DNA of 64,000 bases, taken from positions 51,192 to 115,191 of the forward strand of contig SVLO01000005.1 in the NCBI GenBank assembly GCA_015067885.1. The letters are read 5' to 3'. The translations under genes were made by a program, and so were the position numbers. Positions 54,517-63,961 of the stretch are shown here, piece after piece. Under the pieces are notes generated by a model that saw nothing but the letters and a program-made list of their open reading frames with translations, searched no databases and was not told the DNA's origin. How positions within the stretch are numbered: position 1 is the first letter of the stretch; each line of letters begins with the position of its first letter. The stretch comes from Oscillospiraceae bacterium (GTDB taxonomy: Bacteria > Bacillota > Clostridia > Oscillospirales > Oscillospiraceae).

Positions 54517-55650
54517 TCAAGGCGCAGGTTTGCCCAGTTTGTCAGAGTATTCCCGGCGGAACTGCTCAAACCGCCCCTCATCCAGCGCCTGACGGATGCG
54601 CGCCATCAGCTCGTTATAAAAATACAGATTGTGCAACACCAGCAGCCGCATAGCCAGCATCTCCCCCGCGTTGAGCAAGTGGCGGATATAGCCACGGGAG
54701 AAGCTGCGGCAGGCAGGACAGCCGCACCCCTCACTGATGGGACGGTTATCCAGCTTGTGCTTTTCATTTTTTATGTTAATCGTACCCTGCCAGGTGAAGA
54801 GCTTGCCATGGCGGGCATTTCGGGCAGGCATCACACAGTCAAAGAAATCCACCCCTCGGGCAACGCCCTCGATAATATTGGACGGCGTACCCACCCCCAT
54901 CAGGTAGCGAGGCTTGTCCTTGGGCATAAAGGGTTCTACCGCGTCGATGATATCATACATGGTTTGGGTGGGTTCCCCCACGGCAAGGCCGCCGATGGCA
55001 TAGCCGTCACAGTCGATTTTCGCTGTTTCGATCATGCTCCACACCCGCAAATCCGGGTGGGTGCCACCCTGGTTAATGCCAAACAGCATCTGCTTTGGAT
55101 TGACAGTATCCGACAAGGAGTTTAGCCTGTCATGCTCTGCCTTGCAGCGCTCCAGCCAGCGCAACGTCCGCTCACAGGAGGCTTTCACGTACTCGTGGGG
55201 CGCGGGATTTTCCACGCACTCGTCAAAGGCCATGGCAATATCGCTGCCCAGGTTGGACTGGATACGCACGGACTCCTCCGGTCCCATGAAAATGCGCTTG
55301 CCGTCGATGTGGGAGGCAAATGTGACCCCCTCTTCGGTTATCTTGCGCAGACCGGACAGAGAAAACACCTGAAACCCGCCACTGTCGGTGAGAATGGGGC
55401 CGTTCCAATCCATAAACTTGTGCAGACCGCCAAACTGCCGCACTACCTCATCACCGGGACGCAGATGCAGGTGGTAGGTGTTGGACAGCTCCACCTGACA
55501 ACCGATTTCCTTCAAATCGTGAGCCGACACAGCGCCCTTAATGGCGCCCTGGGTACCTACATTCATAAATACAGGGGTTTCCACGGTTCCGTGGGCACAT
55601 TCAAAGTGTCCACGCCTGGCCTTTCCCTCCGTTTTCAGCACTTCAAACAC
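54517..55650 (-). CDS. tgt: Queuine tRNA-ribosyltransferase
   Basis: Exchanges guanine-34 for preQ1 in tRNAs with GUN anticodons. The 377-residue product has the catalytic region TDSGGFQVFSL, YLMGVGTP near the second aspartate, and the zinc site CGCPACRSFSRGYIRHLLN. The GTG at 55650 follows GGGAGAG by 6 bases; the TTG at 55665 overlaps the queA stop and lacks a ribosome site. It follows queA directly. Confidence 0.95.
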   Translation of the reverse strand: MFEVLKTEGKARRGHFECAHGTVETPVFMNVGTQGAIKGAVSAHDLKEIGCQVELSNTYHLHLRPGDEVVRQFGGLHKFMDWNGPILTDSGGFQVFSLSGLRKITEEGVTFASHIDGKRIFMGPEESVRIQSNLGSDIAMAFDECVENPAPHEYVKASCERTLRWLERCKAEHDRLNSLSDTVNPKQMLFGINQGGTHPDLRVWSMIETAKIDCDGYAIGGLAVGEPTQTMYDIIDAVEPFMPKDKPRYLMGVGTPSNIIEGVARGVDFFDCVMPARNARHGKLFTWQGTINIKNEKHKLDNRPISEGCGCPACRSFSRGYIRHLLNAGEMLAMRLLVLHNLYFYNELMARIRQALDEGRFEQFRREYSDKLGKPAP

Positions 55651-55665
55651 AGCACTCTCTCCCAA

Positions 55666-56688
55666 TCACGAAATAAACATGGCGTCGCCGAAGGAGAAGA
55701 AACGATACCGCTCCTCCACCGCCTGACGATAGGCCTCCAGCACATTTTCACGTCCGGCCAAGGCCGAGACCAGCATGATCAGCGTGGACTCCGGCAAGTG
55801 GAAGTTGGTCACCAGCGCATCCAGCACCTTAAAGCGATAACCGGGATAAATAAAGATATTGGTCCAGCCGCCGCAGGCACGCATAGTGCCATCCTCCCCC
55901 GCCCAGCTCTCCACCGTGCGGCAGGAGGTGGTGCCCACGCAGATGACCCGACCACCGTTTTTCTTGGTTTCGTTGATAATGTCCGCAGTCTCCTGCGGGA
56001 TAACGCAGTACTCCGAGTGCATCTCGTGTTCGTCAATACTTTCTGCCTTTACAGGTCGAAAAGTCCCAAGTCCCACATGGAGTGTAACGTAGCAAAGCTT
56101 TACACCCTTTTCCTCGATTTTCGCCATAAGCTCCGGGGTGAAATGCAATCCGGCAGTGGGCGCGGCAGCGGAACCCGTCACCTTGGAGTAGACGGTTTGA
56201 TATCGCTCAGAATCCTCCAGCTCCGCAGTGATATAGGGCGGCAGCGGCATACGGCCCAGCCGCTCCAAAACCTCCAGGAAAATCCCCTCGTACTCGAAGC
56301 GGACCAGACGATTACCCCCCTCCACCTCATCCACGATGGTGGCGGTCAGTTCGCCGTCGCCAAAAATAACCTCTGCCCCCTGCTTCAGCTTTCGCCCGGG
56401 ACGTACCAAACATTCCCAAACGTTCTCACCCCGGTCGATGAGCAGCAGCACCTCGCAGGCGCCGCCGGTGGGCCGGCGGCCGATGAGCCGTGCCGGCAGC
56501 ACCCGGGAATTGTTCAGCACCATGCAGTCGCCGGGCCGCAGTTGCTCCAGCAGGTCGGTGAATACACCGTGTTTCACCGCGCCCGTCCGCTTGTCCAGCA
56601 TCAACAGCCGGGAGGAGTCCCGCTGCTGCAGCGGTGTCTGCGCGATCAGTTCCTGCGGTAAATCAAAGTAAAAATCAGATGTTTTCAA
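55666..56688 (-). CDS. queA: S-adenosylmethionine:tRNA ribosyltransferase-isomerase
   Basis: Makes epoxyqueuosine in tRNA from preQ1-tRNA and SAM. The 340-residue product begins [20 protein letters not shown] and contains [14 protein letters not shown] and [12 protein letters not shown]. The start is a TTG with AGAGGGA upstream. It overlaps the SpoIID/LytB gene by 4 bases and abuts tgt. Confidence 0.95.
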   Translation of the reverse strand: MKTSDFYFDLPQELIAQTPLQQRDSSRLLMLDKRTGAVKHGVFTDLLEQLRPGDCMVLNNSRVLPARLIGRRPTGGACEVLLLIDRGENVWECLVRPGRKLKQGAEVIFGDGELTATIVDEVEGGNRLVRFEYEGIFLEVLERLGRMPLPPYITAELEDSERYQTVYSKVTGSAAAPTAGLHFTPELMAKIEEKGVKLCYVTLHVGLGTFRPVKAESIDEHEMHSEYCVIPQETADIINETKKNGGRVICVGTTSCRTVESWAGEDGTMRACGGWTNIFIYPGYRFKVLDALVTNFHLPESTLIMLVSALAGRENVLEAYRQAVEERYRFFSFGDAMFIS

Positions 56689-58520
56689 GTCGTTCCCTCT
56701 GCTTTTTCACCAACGTGTACGCCGGTGAAGTAAAATTCCAAAATCTCGTCATAGGTATAGCCCAGTTGCGCCATAGCGTAGCCACCCCACTGGCTGTAAC
56801 CCACGTTATGTCCCCAGCCGCTGCCACTGACCAGGAAGCTGCCCTCCGGAATAGGCGAAGCGCTGCCGGTGGAAACCACCTCACCGGTGCCGGTGATGGC
56901 ATAAGGGACGATACCGGTCAGCTGGGTCAACTGTCCATCGGCACCGATCACATACAGACCATCCACCCGCTCAAGAGTTTGGTCCACATTGACCGGACAG
57001 GACTCGGGCGGGATCTCTCCGCCACTCAGTACGGTGAAATGCAAGGATCGGCAGCCCAGCTTGCTGCGCAGCCAACTGCTCTTGTTGGCGGAGAACGTAT
57101 TGCTCTTTCCGTTGGCGTAGGTGAACTTCAGCTCCAGCGCGTTTCCGGTACGGGACTGCTCCGTTACCCGAAAATCCACCACCGAGGTATTTACCGCGTA
57201 ACCCTTTGCGTGCAGAATATCGGTCAGCTGAGCCTTGGTAAAGGTGTTGGAGAAATAGTAGTTGGGGATCGTATCGGCAAACTGCACCTCGTAAATATCC
57301 TCAACACCGGCAAGATAGGGGTAGGTAGCCTGATTGCTGCCCCAAACCCGGGACACATCCTCCGACCCGCCGCCATTGCTGGAATAAAAATAGGTCTGTG
57401 CCAAGGTTTCGCCGTACCAAACATACATCCCTCGCACCTCGTCCACAGCCTGGTCGCTCAACTCACTGGGAGAAATGTTTCCACTGCCGGCACCGTAATA
57501 AACCTGGCAGTCAGTGGTATTGCAAACGTCAAAACCGTTGCCCTTGTGTTTGTTTCGGTTGATCAAGGCATAGTTCTTGGCACACATCGCCTGCGCTTTT
57601 AGGGTCTCCAACGGCCAAATCTTGACCGACTCATACGGGACGACCCCTTTCAAATATGTATCTAGGGGCAGGATATTGACCACGGTGATATCACCGCCGT
57701 CTATGCGCTGGTATCGGAAACCACCGTAGTACTTATATCCCTTGAACCACGTGGGACGCGGGTCATCGTCACCAAGGCCGGGAACCACGCCGAGCTGTCG
57801 CTGCTCCCCGCCGTCAAACTGAAAGAGAATATCCGTGGTCCCTGTCTGCACCACATTCACGCTGTACTTTGTGGTGTAGCACACCATCCAGCTGCCATCG
57901 TCATACTCTGCCGCAGCCGTGCGGGCCGCCTCGCCATTTGTGTAGGAGCCATAGCGCACCTGGTACTCCCCATCGATCCATGCGATGAAGCCCCCCTCGA
58001 TCTCCGCAGCAAATTCCGCAGCCGCCTCGAAGGTCTCAAAGGGTTCGGGATAACGCAGATGATAGCAACCAAGCACCTTATGTTCCCCGGAAGGCTCCTG
58101 CGTATAGAACGTTTCCCCAATCAAATATAAATTTGTAGTCTTGACCATGCTCAGCGCACGCGCTTCCTCATCCCGGGCCAATTCGACAAAGTTCCGCTCG
58201 TCATCAAAATAACCGAATCGGTACCCAGTGCCATTGCCCTCGGCAATCAGCAGTTTTGCCTCGTGCAAAGTTCCATTCTTGCTGCCGGACCAAGCAAGAC
58301 CCACGGCAATTTTTGTATCAAGATAGGGATCTGTTTCCGCTTCCGTCTCCTGCTGAATTTCCTCGGAATTTCCGGTGTCCTCAACCCAGGTTCCCGACTC
58401 CTCCTGAATCGCAGCAGAAGCGTCTGTCGTAGCACTTTCATCGGGCGAAGCGTACACAACGCCGATGCAGAGCGTCGCCGCCAAAATCAAGGCTGCAAAT
58501 TGTCTTATTTTCCCGGTCAT
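56685..58520 (-). CDS. SpoIID/LytB domain protein with SPOR-like segment
   Basis: A 611-residue exported protein. A signal peptide ([20 protein letters not shown]) is followed by an acidic linker, a SPOR-like segment at about residues 155-207 ([20 protein letters not shown]), and a SpoIID domain from about 230 to 505 ([44 protein letters not shown]). The C-terminal part repeats a [17 protein letters not shown] motif, the usual SpoIID ending. SpoIID is a lytic transglycosylase acting on denuded glycan. At 611 residues it is longer than the engulfment protein SpoIID (about 340), so it may act in vegetative wall turnover instead. Confidence 0.88.
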   Translation of the reverse strand: MTGKIRQFAALILAATLCIGVVYASPDESATTDASAAIQEESGTWVEDTGNSEEIQQETEAETDPYLDTKIAVGLAWSGSKNGTLHEAKLLIAEGNGTGYRFGYFDDERNFVELARDEEARALSMVKTTNLYLIGETFYTQEPSGEHKVLGCYHLRYPEPFETFEAAAEFAAEIEGGFIAWIDGEYQVRYGSYTNGEAARTAAAEYDDGSWMVCYTTKYSVNVVQTGTTDILFQFDGGEQRQLGVVPGLGDDDPRPTWFKGYKYYGGFRYQRIDGGDITVVNILPLDTYLKGVVPYESVKIWPLETLKAQAMCAKNYALINRNKHKGNGFDVCNTTDCQVYYGAGSGNISPSELSDQAVDEVRGMYVWYGETLAQTYFYSSNGGGSEDVSRVWGSNQATYPYLAGVEDIYEVQFADTIPNYYFSNTFTKAQLTDILHAKGYAVNTSVVDFRVTEQSRTGNALELKFTYANGKSNTFSANKSSWLRSKLGCRSLHFTVLSGGEIPPESCPVNVDQTLERVDGLYVIGADGQLTQLTGIVPYAITGTGEVVSTGSASPIPEGSFLVSGSGWGHNVGYSQWGGYAMAQLGYTYDEILEFYFTGVHVGEKAEGTT

Positions 58521-58559
58521 AAATGGCTCCAATTCTCCAAATAAACCAATACCTGTTGA

Positions 58560-58588
58560 TTGACAGACAGGAATGGTCGTGGTATCAT
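58560..58588 (+). promoter_or_regulatory. Sigma-A-type promoter for asd
   Basis: TTGACA (58560-58565) and TATCAT (58583-58588) have a 17-base spacer. The leader to the asd start would be about 165 bases, long enough for a regulatory RNA, but no known riboswitch motif was recognised in it. Confidence 0.65.
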
Positions 58589-58758
58589 ATTTTATTAATA
58601 GTGGGATAATTCACTGGCAAAATTCGAGTTTCTACGCCGTTTATTATACCGACTTTTCCACGGCTTTTCAACACCGACTTTTCCCCCGGCTGCAATTGCC
58701 ATATTTTCCCCAAAACACATTAACCGCATCTTTGTATGCGCGAAAGGAACGATGCAGA

Positions 58759-59850
58759 ATGAACAAGTATAAAGTAGGTATTATCGGTGGCACCGGCATG
58801 GTGGGCCAGCGATTCGTCACCCTGATGGAGAACCACCCCTGGTTCGACCTGACCGTCATCGCCGCCAGTCCCCGTTCCGCCGGCCAGACTTACGAGCAGG
58901 CTGTGGCCGGCCGCTGGGCCATGACCACCCCCATCCCCGAGCAAGCCAAGTCCCTTGTGGTCATGAACGCCACCGAGGATGTGGAGAAGATCGCCGCCGC
59001 CGTTGACTTCGTCTTCTGCGCCGTGGACATGAAAAAGGACGAGATCCGCGCTTTGGAGGAGACCTACGCCAAGGCCGAGTGTCCCGTGGTGTCCAACAAC
59101 TCCGCCCACCGCTGGACCGACGATGTACCCATGGTGGTACCCGAGATCAACGCCGACCACATCAAGGTCATCGATGACCAGCGCAAGCGTCTGGGCACCA
59201 AGCGCGGCTTCATCGCCGTCAAGTCCAACTGCTCCCTGCAGAGCTATGTCCCCGCCCTGCACCCCCTGAAGAAGTACGGTTTGGAGTCCGCCCTGGTCTG
59301 CACCTATCAGGCTATCTCCGGCGCCGGCAAGACCTTTGAGCGCTGGCCCGAGATGGTGGATAACTGCATCCCCTACATCGGCGGCGAGGAAGAGAAGAGC
59401 GAGCAGGAGCCTTTGAAGCTGTGGGGCGAGATCGCCGACGGCAAGATCGTCAAGGCCGCCTCCCCCGCCATCACCGCCCAGTGCTTCCGCGTGGCCTGCC
59501 AGGACGGTCACATGGCCGCCGTGTTCATGAAGTTCAAGGACGGCTGCAAGCCCTCTATGGACCAAATCAAGGCCGATTGGGCCGGCTTCAGCGGTCGCGC
59601 CCAGGAGCTGGAGCTGCCCTCCGCACCCAAGCAGTTTCTCCACTATTTTGAGGAGGAAAACCGTCCCCAGACCCGTTTGGACCGCAACCTCGAGGGCGGC
59701 ATGGCAGTTTCCCTGGGCCGCCTGCGTGAGGATAGCCAGTACGACTACAAGTTTGTGGGTCTGTCCCACAACACGCTGCGCGGCGCTGCCGGCGGCGCGG
59801 TACTGCTGGCCGAGCTGCTGTGTGCCGAGGGTTACATCGACCGCAAGTAA
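58759..59850 (+). CDS. asd: Aspartate-semialdehyde dehydrogenase
   Basis: Reduces aspartyl phosphate with NADPH, the branch step to lysine/DAP, methionine and threonine. The 363-residue product has GIIGGTGMVGQRFV near the start, the catalytic cysteine in VKSNCSLQSY, and the histidine in RVACQDGHMA. It belongs to the fungal/archaeal-like long group, as in many Clostridia (CQDGHMAAVF). The open frame reaches back to 58573, but the ATG at 58759 with GAAAGGA is the right start. Codon use is highly biased. Confidence 0.94.
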   Translation: MNKYKVGIIGGTGMVGQRFVTLMENHPWFDLTVIAASPRSAGQTYEQAVAGRWAMTTPIPEQAKSLVVMNATEDVEKIAAAVDFVFCAVDMKKDEIRALEETYAKAECPVVSNNSAHRWTDDVPMVVPEINADHIKVIDDQRKRLGTKRGFIAVKSNCSLQSYVPALHPLKKYGLESALVCTYQAISGAGKTFERWPEMVDNCIPYIGGEEEKSEQEPLKLWGEIADGKIVKAASPAITAQCFRVACQDGHMAAVFMKFKDGCKPSMDQIKADWAGFSGRAQELELPSAPKQFLHYFEEENRPQTRLDRNLEGGMAVSLGRLREDSQYDYKFVGLSHNTLRGAAGGAVLLAELLCAEGYIDRK

Positions 59851-59880
59851 TAAGCCTATTATTTGAAAGGGTGTATGAAT

Positions 59881-60771
59881 ATGAGATCTCCCGTTTTTAC
59901 CGGTAACTGCCCCGCTCTTGTCACCCCCTTTAATAACGACGGCAGCATCAATTACGATGCTTTCGGCAAGCTGATCGACGCTCAGATCGCCGCCGGTGTT
60001 GATGCCGTTTGTGTTTGCGGCACCACCGGCGAGTCTGCCACCATGTCCATCCGTGAGCATATCGCCGCCGTGGAGTACTGCGTCAAGCGGGTGGACCACC
60101 GGGTGAAGGTCATCGCCGGCACCGGCAGTAACGACACCTCCGCCGCCGTCTACCTGACCCAACACGCCCAGGAGTCCGGCGCAGATGCCGCTCTGCTGGT
60201 CACTCCTTACTACAATAAGGCCAGCCAGGCCGGTCTGATCAAGCATTACGAGTATATTGCCGAGCGCACCGAGTTGCCCATGATCCTCTACAACGTGCCC
60301 GGCCGCACCGGCGTGTCCTTTACCGCCGAGACTTACAAGACCCTGGCCCAGCACCCCCGCATCAACGGCGTGAAGGAGGCCAGCGGCAACTTCTCCCTGC
60401 TGGCCCATACCCGCCACCTGTGTCCCGAGGACTTCTACATTTGGTCCGGCAACGACGACCAGGTGGTACCCATGATGGCCCTGGGTGCCAAGGGTGTTAT
60501 TTCGGTAGCCTCCAACATCATCCCCGATGTCATGATCCGCATGAGCCACCTGTGCCTGGAAAACGACTTTGAGACTGCCTCCAAGCTGCAGATCGAATAC
60601 ATGGACCTGATCGACGCCCTGTTCATTGAGGTCAATCCCATCCCCATCAAGGCAGCCATGAACCTGCTGGGTATGGAGGCCGGTCCCCTGCGCCTGCCCC
60701 TGTGCGATATGAGCGAGAAGAATTTGGAGACTCTGCGCCAGTCCATGCAGCGTATGAACCTGCTGAAGTAA
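59881..60771 (+). CDS. dapA: 4-Hydroxy-tetrahydrodipicolinate synthase
   Basis: Condenses aspartate semialdehyde with pyruvate. The 296-residue TIM barrel carries CGTTGESATMS, the tyrosine in ILYNVPGRTG and the Schiff-base lysine in NGVKEASGN. The first ATG that matches the family is 59881 (MRSPVFTGNCPALVTPF); an ATG at 59875 and a TTG at 59863 are also in frame. It follows asd and precedes dapB by 10 bases. Confidence 0.96.
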   Translation: MRSPVFTGNCPALVTPFNNDGSINYDAFGKLIDAQIAAGVDAVCVCGTTGESATMSIREHIAAVEYCVKRVDHRVKVIAGTGSNDTSAAVYLTQHAQESGADAALLVTPYYNKASQAGLIKHYEYIAERTELPMILYNVPGRTGVSFTAETYKTLAQHPRINGVKEASGNFSLLAHTRHLCPEDFYIWSGNDDQVVPMMALGAKGVISVASNIIPDVMIRMSHLCLENDFETASKLQIEYMDLIDALFIEVNPIPIKAAMNLLGMEAGPLRLPLCDMSEKNLETLRQSMQRMNLLK

Positions 60772-60781
60772 GGAGCAAGCC

Positions 60782-61540
60782 ATGCATAAGATAATCATCT
60801 CCGGCTGCAACGGTCACATGGGCCGCGTGGTGCGCGCCTTGTGTGAGGTGGACCCCGACGTGCAGGTGGTTGCCGGCTTTGACATTCTGGGCAACACCGA
60901 CCACCCCTTCCCCGTCTTTACCGCCCCGGAGCAGTTTGACAGCCAGGCCGATGCTGTCATCGACTTTTCCAGCCCCGCCGCCCTGGACGGCCTGCTCGCC
61001 TTTGCCCAGGCGCGCAAGATCCCTCTGGTGCTGGCTACCACCGGCTACACCCCGGAGCAGGTGGCTCGCATCGGCGCCGCCGCTACGAAGGTCCCCATCT
61101 TCCGCTCCGCCAATATGTCCCTGGGCATCAACGTGCTGCTGGAGCTGGTGAAGAAGGCCGCTTCCGTGCTGGGGGACAGCTATGACATCGAAATCGTAGA
61201 GCGGCATCACCGCCGCAAGGTGGACGCCCCCAGCGGCACCGCCCTGATGATCGCCGATGCCGCCGCCGGTGCCTGCGGTCACGAAACCGAGTATGTCTAC
61301 GACCGACAGAGCGTCCGTCGCCCCCGGGACAAGAAAGAGATCGGCATCAGCGCCGTGCGCGGCGGTACCATCGTGGGCGAGCACGAGATCATCTTCGCCG
61401 GCCACGACGAAGTGATGGAGATCAAGCACACCGCCCTCTCCCGGGATATCTTCGCCGCCGGCGCCATTGAGGCCGCCAAGTTCCTGTCCGGCCTCTCCGC
61501 CCCCGGCCTGTACGATATGTCCTGTATGTTGAATAACTGA
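60782..61540 (+). CDS. dapB: 4-Hydroxy-tetrahydrodipicolinate reductase
   Basis: Reduces the dapA product with NAD(P)H toward diaminopimelate and, in spores, dipicolinate. The 252-residue protein has the dinucleotide motif SGCNGHMGRVV, ATTGYTPEQ, the catalytic ERHHRRKVDAPSGTA and the C-terminal GAIEAAKFL helix. It ends the asd-dapA-dapB operon and is followed by a terminator. Confidence 0.96.
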   Translation: MHKIIISGCNGHMGRVVRALCEVDPDVQVVAGFDILGNTDHPFPVFTAPEQFDSQADAVIDFSSPAALDGLLAFAQARKIPLVLATTGYTPEQVARIGAAATKVPIFRSANMSLGINVLLELVKKAASVLGDSYDIEIVERHHRRKVDAPSGTALMIADAAAGACGHETEYVYDRQSVRRPRDKKEIGISAVRGGTIVGEHEIIFAGHDEVMEIKHTALSRDIFAAGAIEAAKFLSGLSAPGLYDMSCMLNN

Positions 61541-61542
61541 AC

Positions 61543-61579
61543 GAAAACGGTGCAGTATGATCACTGCACCGTTTTTTGT
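61543..61579 (+). terminator. Rho-independent terminator after dapB
   Basis: AAAACGGTGCAGT (61544-61556) pairs with ACTGCACCGTTTT (61562-61574), followed by a T-run. The next promoter begins right after it. Confidence 0.92.
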
Positions 61580-61607
61580 TGACATCTGCCCTCTCTTCCC
61601 CTAAAAT
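61579..61607 (+). promoter_or_regulatory. Sigma-A promoter for tcdA
   Basis: TTGACA (61579-61584) and TAAAAT (61602-61607) are 17 bases apart, an almost ideal promoter. The -35 box uses the last bases of the dapB terminator T-run. Confidence 0.8.
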
Positions 61608-61633
61608 CAATCACAGAAAGTGAGGTGTTCGCC

Positions 61634-62380
61634 GTGAACGACCAGTTCTCCCGCAGTGCGCTGCTGTTGGGTGCCGATGCCATGAAACAACTGCTCAACG
61701 CAAAGGTTGCCCTGTTCGGCGTGGGCGGCGTGGGCGGCTACTGTGCCGAGGCACTTGCCCGGGCCGGTGTAGGCACCATCCATCTCTATGATGACGATAC
61801 CATCTCCGAAAGCAATCTCAACCGTCAACTGGTAGCCCTACACTCCACCCTCGGCAGCGGCAAGGCGCAGACTATGGCCGCGCGCATCCGGGACATCAAC
61901 CCCAATTGCCGGGTGGAGGCCTTCCCTTTGTTCTACCTGCCCCAAAACTCCGACAGCGTGGATTTGAGCCAATATGACTACGTGGCCGACTGTATCGACA
62001 CCGTCACCGCCAAGCTGGAACTGATCTCCCGCTGCAAGGCGCAGGGACTCAACGTCATCAGCGCCCTCGGCACCGGCAACCGCATGGACCCCACCGCCGT
62101 CATCTGCACCGACATCAGCAAGACCCGGGATTGCCCCCTGGCTCGTGTCATGCGTAAGGAGCTGCGCCACCGGGGCATCAACCATCTTGAGGTTATCTGC
62201 TCCACCGAACAGCCACTCACCCCCCTGCAGACCGCCCAGGCGGAGACCCCGGAAACGGATACCCGACCAGGCTCCACTGCCCGTCGGGACACTCCCGGCT
62301 CTCTCCCCTTCGTCCCCGCGGCAGCGGGACTCGCCATGGCCAGCGTAATCGTTCGCAGACTGGCCGAATTGGAAGCATAA
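61634..62380 (+). CDS. tcdA: tRNA threonylcarbamoyladenosine dehydratase TcdA (ThiF/E1 family)
   Basis: A 248-residue E1-like enzyme that cyclises t6A to ct6A at position 37. The ATP-binding motif is VALFGVGGVGGYCAEALARAG, with the DDDTISESNLNRQ segment and the tail GSLPFVPAAAGLAMAS. Residue pattern and length match TcdA (YgdL). The GTG at 61634 has GAGGTG about 8 bases upstream; a GTG at 61625 is also in frame. Confidence 0.9.
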   Translation: MNDQFSRSALLLGADAMKQLLNAKVALFGVGGVGGYCAEALARAGVGTIHLYDDDTISESNLNRQLVALHSTLGSGKAQTMAARIRDINPNCRVEAFPLFYLPQNSDSVDLSQYDYVADCIDTVTAKLELISRCKAQGLNVISALGTGNRMDPTAVICTDISKTRDCPLARVMRKELRHRGINHLEVICSTEQPLTPLQTAQAETPETDTRPGSTARRDTPGSLPFVPAAAGLAMASVIVRRLAELEA

Positions 62381-62416
62381 AAAAATCCCATCTCTGACGA
62401 GATGGGATTTTTGTTT
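62381..62416. terminator. Bidirectional terminator
   Basis: AAAAATCCCATCTC (62381-62394) pairs with GAGATGGGATTTTT (62399-62412). It serves tcdA (+) and the converging SleB-like gene (-). Confidence 0.92.
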
Positions 62417-62417
62417 C

Positions 62418-63362
62418 TTAGCCGTAGAAACGGTGACCGCCAATTTCAGCCACACAGGCCTTGTTACGTGCCGCCCAGCTACTGCGCAGGAAAGTGTCAA
62501 AGAAATACGCTTCCTTGACCTCCTCCACCACGCCACCGTCCAGCACCAGCTTGGCAGCAATCACACTGCCCGCATTGGGGACCCGGTTGGCCAAACGGCC
62601 GCCACGGAAGGTACTGAACTGATTGCGCTGAGAAATCACGCCATAAATGGTGTCGGGCCAAGTGGGATGGTTGGTGCGGTTAAGCACCACATTACCGACA
62701 GCCATCATACCTTCAAGACTTTGGTTGCCGCTTTCGGCATAGATGACCCGGGACAGCCAAAACAGCTCATCCTCCTGATAGAAGGTATCCCCGGACTCGA
62801 TGGGCATTTCGCCACGATTGACAAGGAACGTACCCACTTCGCCATCCCAGCCGGTGGTGGCGCCGAAGGCCTTGGCCAGCACGTCCAAAGAAACCATCAT
62901 CTGATCGTCCAGCATCTGCACGCCCTCAGGCATATAGAGATACCTACCGTTGGCAACCATATACAGGTCACCCTCCCGAGCAGTAATCTTGAGTCCTTCG
63001 GCAGTTACGGTAACAACGCCGGTTTCACCGTTCCACTCAACCTGAGCAGAGGTATCCAACTGCTGGGACATAACTTTCAGAGAAACATAGGTAGTACCGG
63101 AAATCGTAGTGCGTCTGACCGCCTTGGGAACAGGCTGACCATCCAAAAGAAGGATGCGATCCAATTCCACAGCAGGCATCTCAACAACAGGTTCATCTGT
63201 TTCTATGTCGTCAGACGGCTTTTCAACGCCAACCGCCGGTTCCTCTGTCCGTACGCTGCTGGTGACAGTTTCAGCCGCCACCGCCGCGGTATCCACACCG
63301 GCACCCATAAGCAGGATGATGGCCAAGCCACTGAGCAGCAGTGCAAACAGTTTGCGTTTCAA
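62418..63362 (-). CDS. Exported cell wall hydrolase, SleB-like (Hydrolase_2) with copper amine oxidase-like N-domain
   Basis: A protein of about 314 residues. A signal peptide (KLFALLLSGLAIILLMGAG) is followed by a low-complexity acidic stretch, a beta domain resembling the copper amine oxidase N-terminal domain (residues about 70-185, ILLLDGQPVPKAVRRTTISG), and a SleB-like hydrolase domain (residues about 205-314) with SRVIYAESGNQSLEGMMAVG and VLNRTNHPTWPDTIYGV. SleB cleaves cortex peptidoglycan; copies with this N-domain are also vegetative. The TTG at 63362 has AAGGA at a normal distance; the GTG at 63371 is too close. A WalR-like box lies upstream. Confidence 0.85.
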   Translation of the reverse strand: MKRKLFALLLSGLAIILLMGAGVDTAAVAAETVTSSVRTEEPAVGVEKPSDDIETDEPVVEMPAVELDRILLLDGQPVPKAVRRTTISGTTYVSLKVMSQQLDTSAQVEWNGETGVVTVTAEGLKITAREGDLYMVANGRYLYMPEGVQMLDDQMMVSLDVLAKAFGATTGWDGEVGTFLVNRGEMPIESGDTFYQEDELFWLSRVIYAESGNQSLEGMMAVGNVVLNRTNHPTWPDTIYGVISQRNQFSTFRGGRLANRVPNAGSVIAAKLVLDGGVVEEVKEAYFFDTFLRSSWAARNKACVAEIGGHRFYG

Positions 63363-63444
63363 GTCGTTCACTTCCTTTTACAATAACAGTCTGCTTGTGC
63401 CGATCGGCACACCAAAAGCAACCAAACTAAGGTTTGTTACTTTT

Positions 63445-63461
63445 TGTAACCGTATTGTAAC
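63445..63461. promoter_or_regulatory. WalR (YycF)-like direct repeat
   Basis: TGTAAC, five bases (CGTAT), TGTAAC: this is the exact form of the WalR box (TGTWAH-N5-TGTWAH). It overlaps the -10 box of the predicted promoter of the SleB-like gene (minus strand TTGAAA at 63478-63483 and TACAAT at 63454-63459), a position that would fit repression. Confidence 0.6.
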
Positions 63462-63728
63462 TGATTTATACAGTCCGTTTCAAGGGCAAAGTGTAACAAT
63501 CCTACCCCCTCAAATTTGTGCAACTTTCCCGAAATTCACAAAAAACAAAGGATTTACACCCCCGTTTTCCGTTTCCGGTTCTTAAAAACGCAGCCTTTGC
63601 ATATCATTTCTACACTTTTTTGTTCCAAACTGTTTTCAGCAAAATGACCATCGTATTTCGCGCCAATTTCTCACCGCGGGAACGCAAAAATTTTCTTTGT
63701 ATTTTCTTATTTTTTTCGCACAATCCCC

Positions 63729-63756
63729 TTGACTATCTCAAAAAAACTGGTATAAT
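63729..63756 (+). promoter_or_regulatory. Promoter of tRNA-Ser
   Basis: TTGACT (63729-63734) and TATAAT (63751-63756) have a 16-base spacer. The start point is about 30 bases before the tRNA. Confidence 0.75.
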
Positions 63757-63791
63757 ACAATTCGTTGTCCGGCGACCAAGGACAAGCTGTT

Positions 63792-63883
63792 GGAGAGATG
63801 GCTGAGCTGGTCGAAGGCGCACGATTGGAAATCGTGTAACGGCTAATACCCGTTCGAGGGTTCGAATCCCTCTCTCTCCGCCA
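63792..63883 (+). tRNA. tRNA-Ser (anticodon GGA)
   Basis: A 92-base class II tRNA including an encoded CCA end. The acceptor GGAGAGA pairs with TCTCTCC, the anticodon stem-loop is ACGATTGGAAATCGT with GGA, the long variable arm is present, and the T loop reads GGTTCGAATCC. Reads UCC and UCU codons. Confidence 0.97.
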
Positions 63884-63961
63884 TTACATTTCAAATCCGA
63901 ACGCGCCGCGATACATCTTTGTAAACGGCCTGTTCGGTATCATCTGCAAAAGATGATAAAG

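Larger units (their letters stand above)
63372..63791. other. Intergenic region before tRNA-Ser
   Basis: A 420-base AT-rich stretch without a convincing gene. It contains the SleB-like gene promoter with a WalR-like box, a 14-base palindrome GTGCCGATCGGCAC at 63397-63410, and the tRNA promoter. The middle (63490-63720) shows no motif I could recognise. Confidence 0.7.

Noticed and set aside
58589..58758. Lysine riboswitch before asd
   Set aside because: The conserved core elements of that riboswitch are not visible.
58720..60810. A 696-codon open frame on the minus strand
   Set aside because: It is antisense to asd and dapA, whose codon bias produces long open frames on the other strand.
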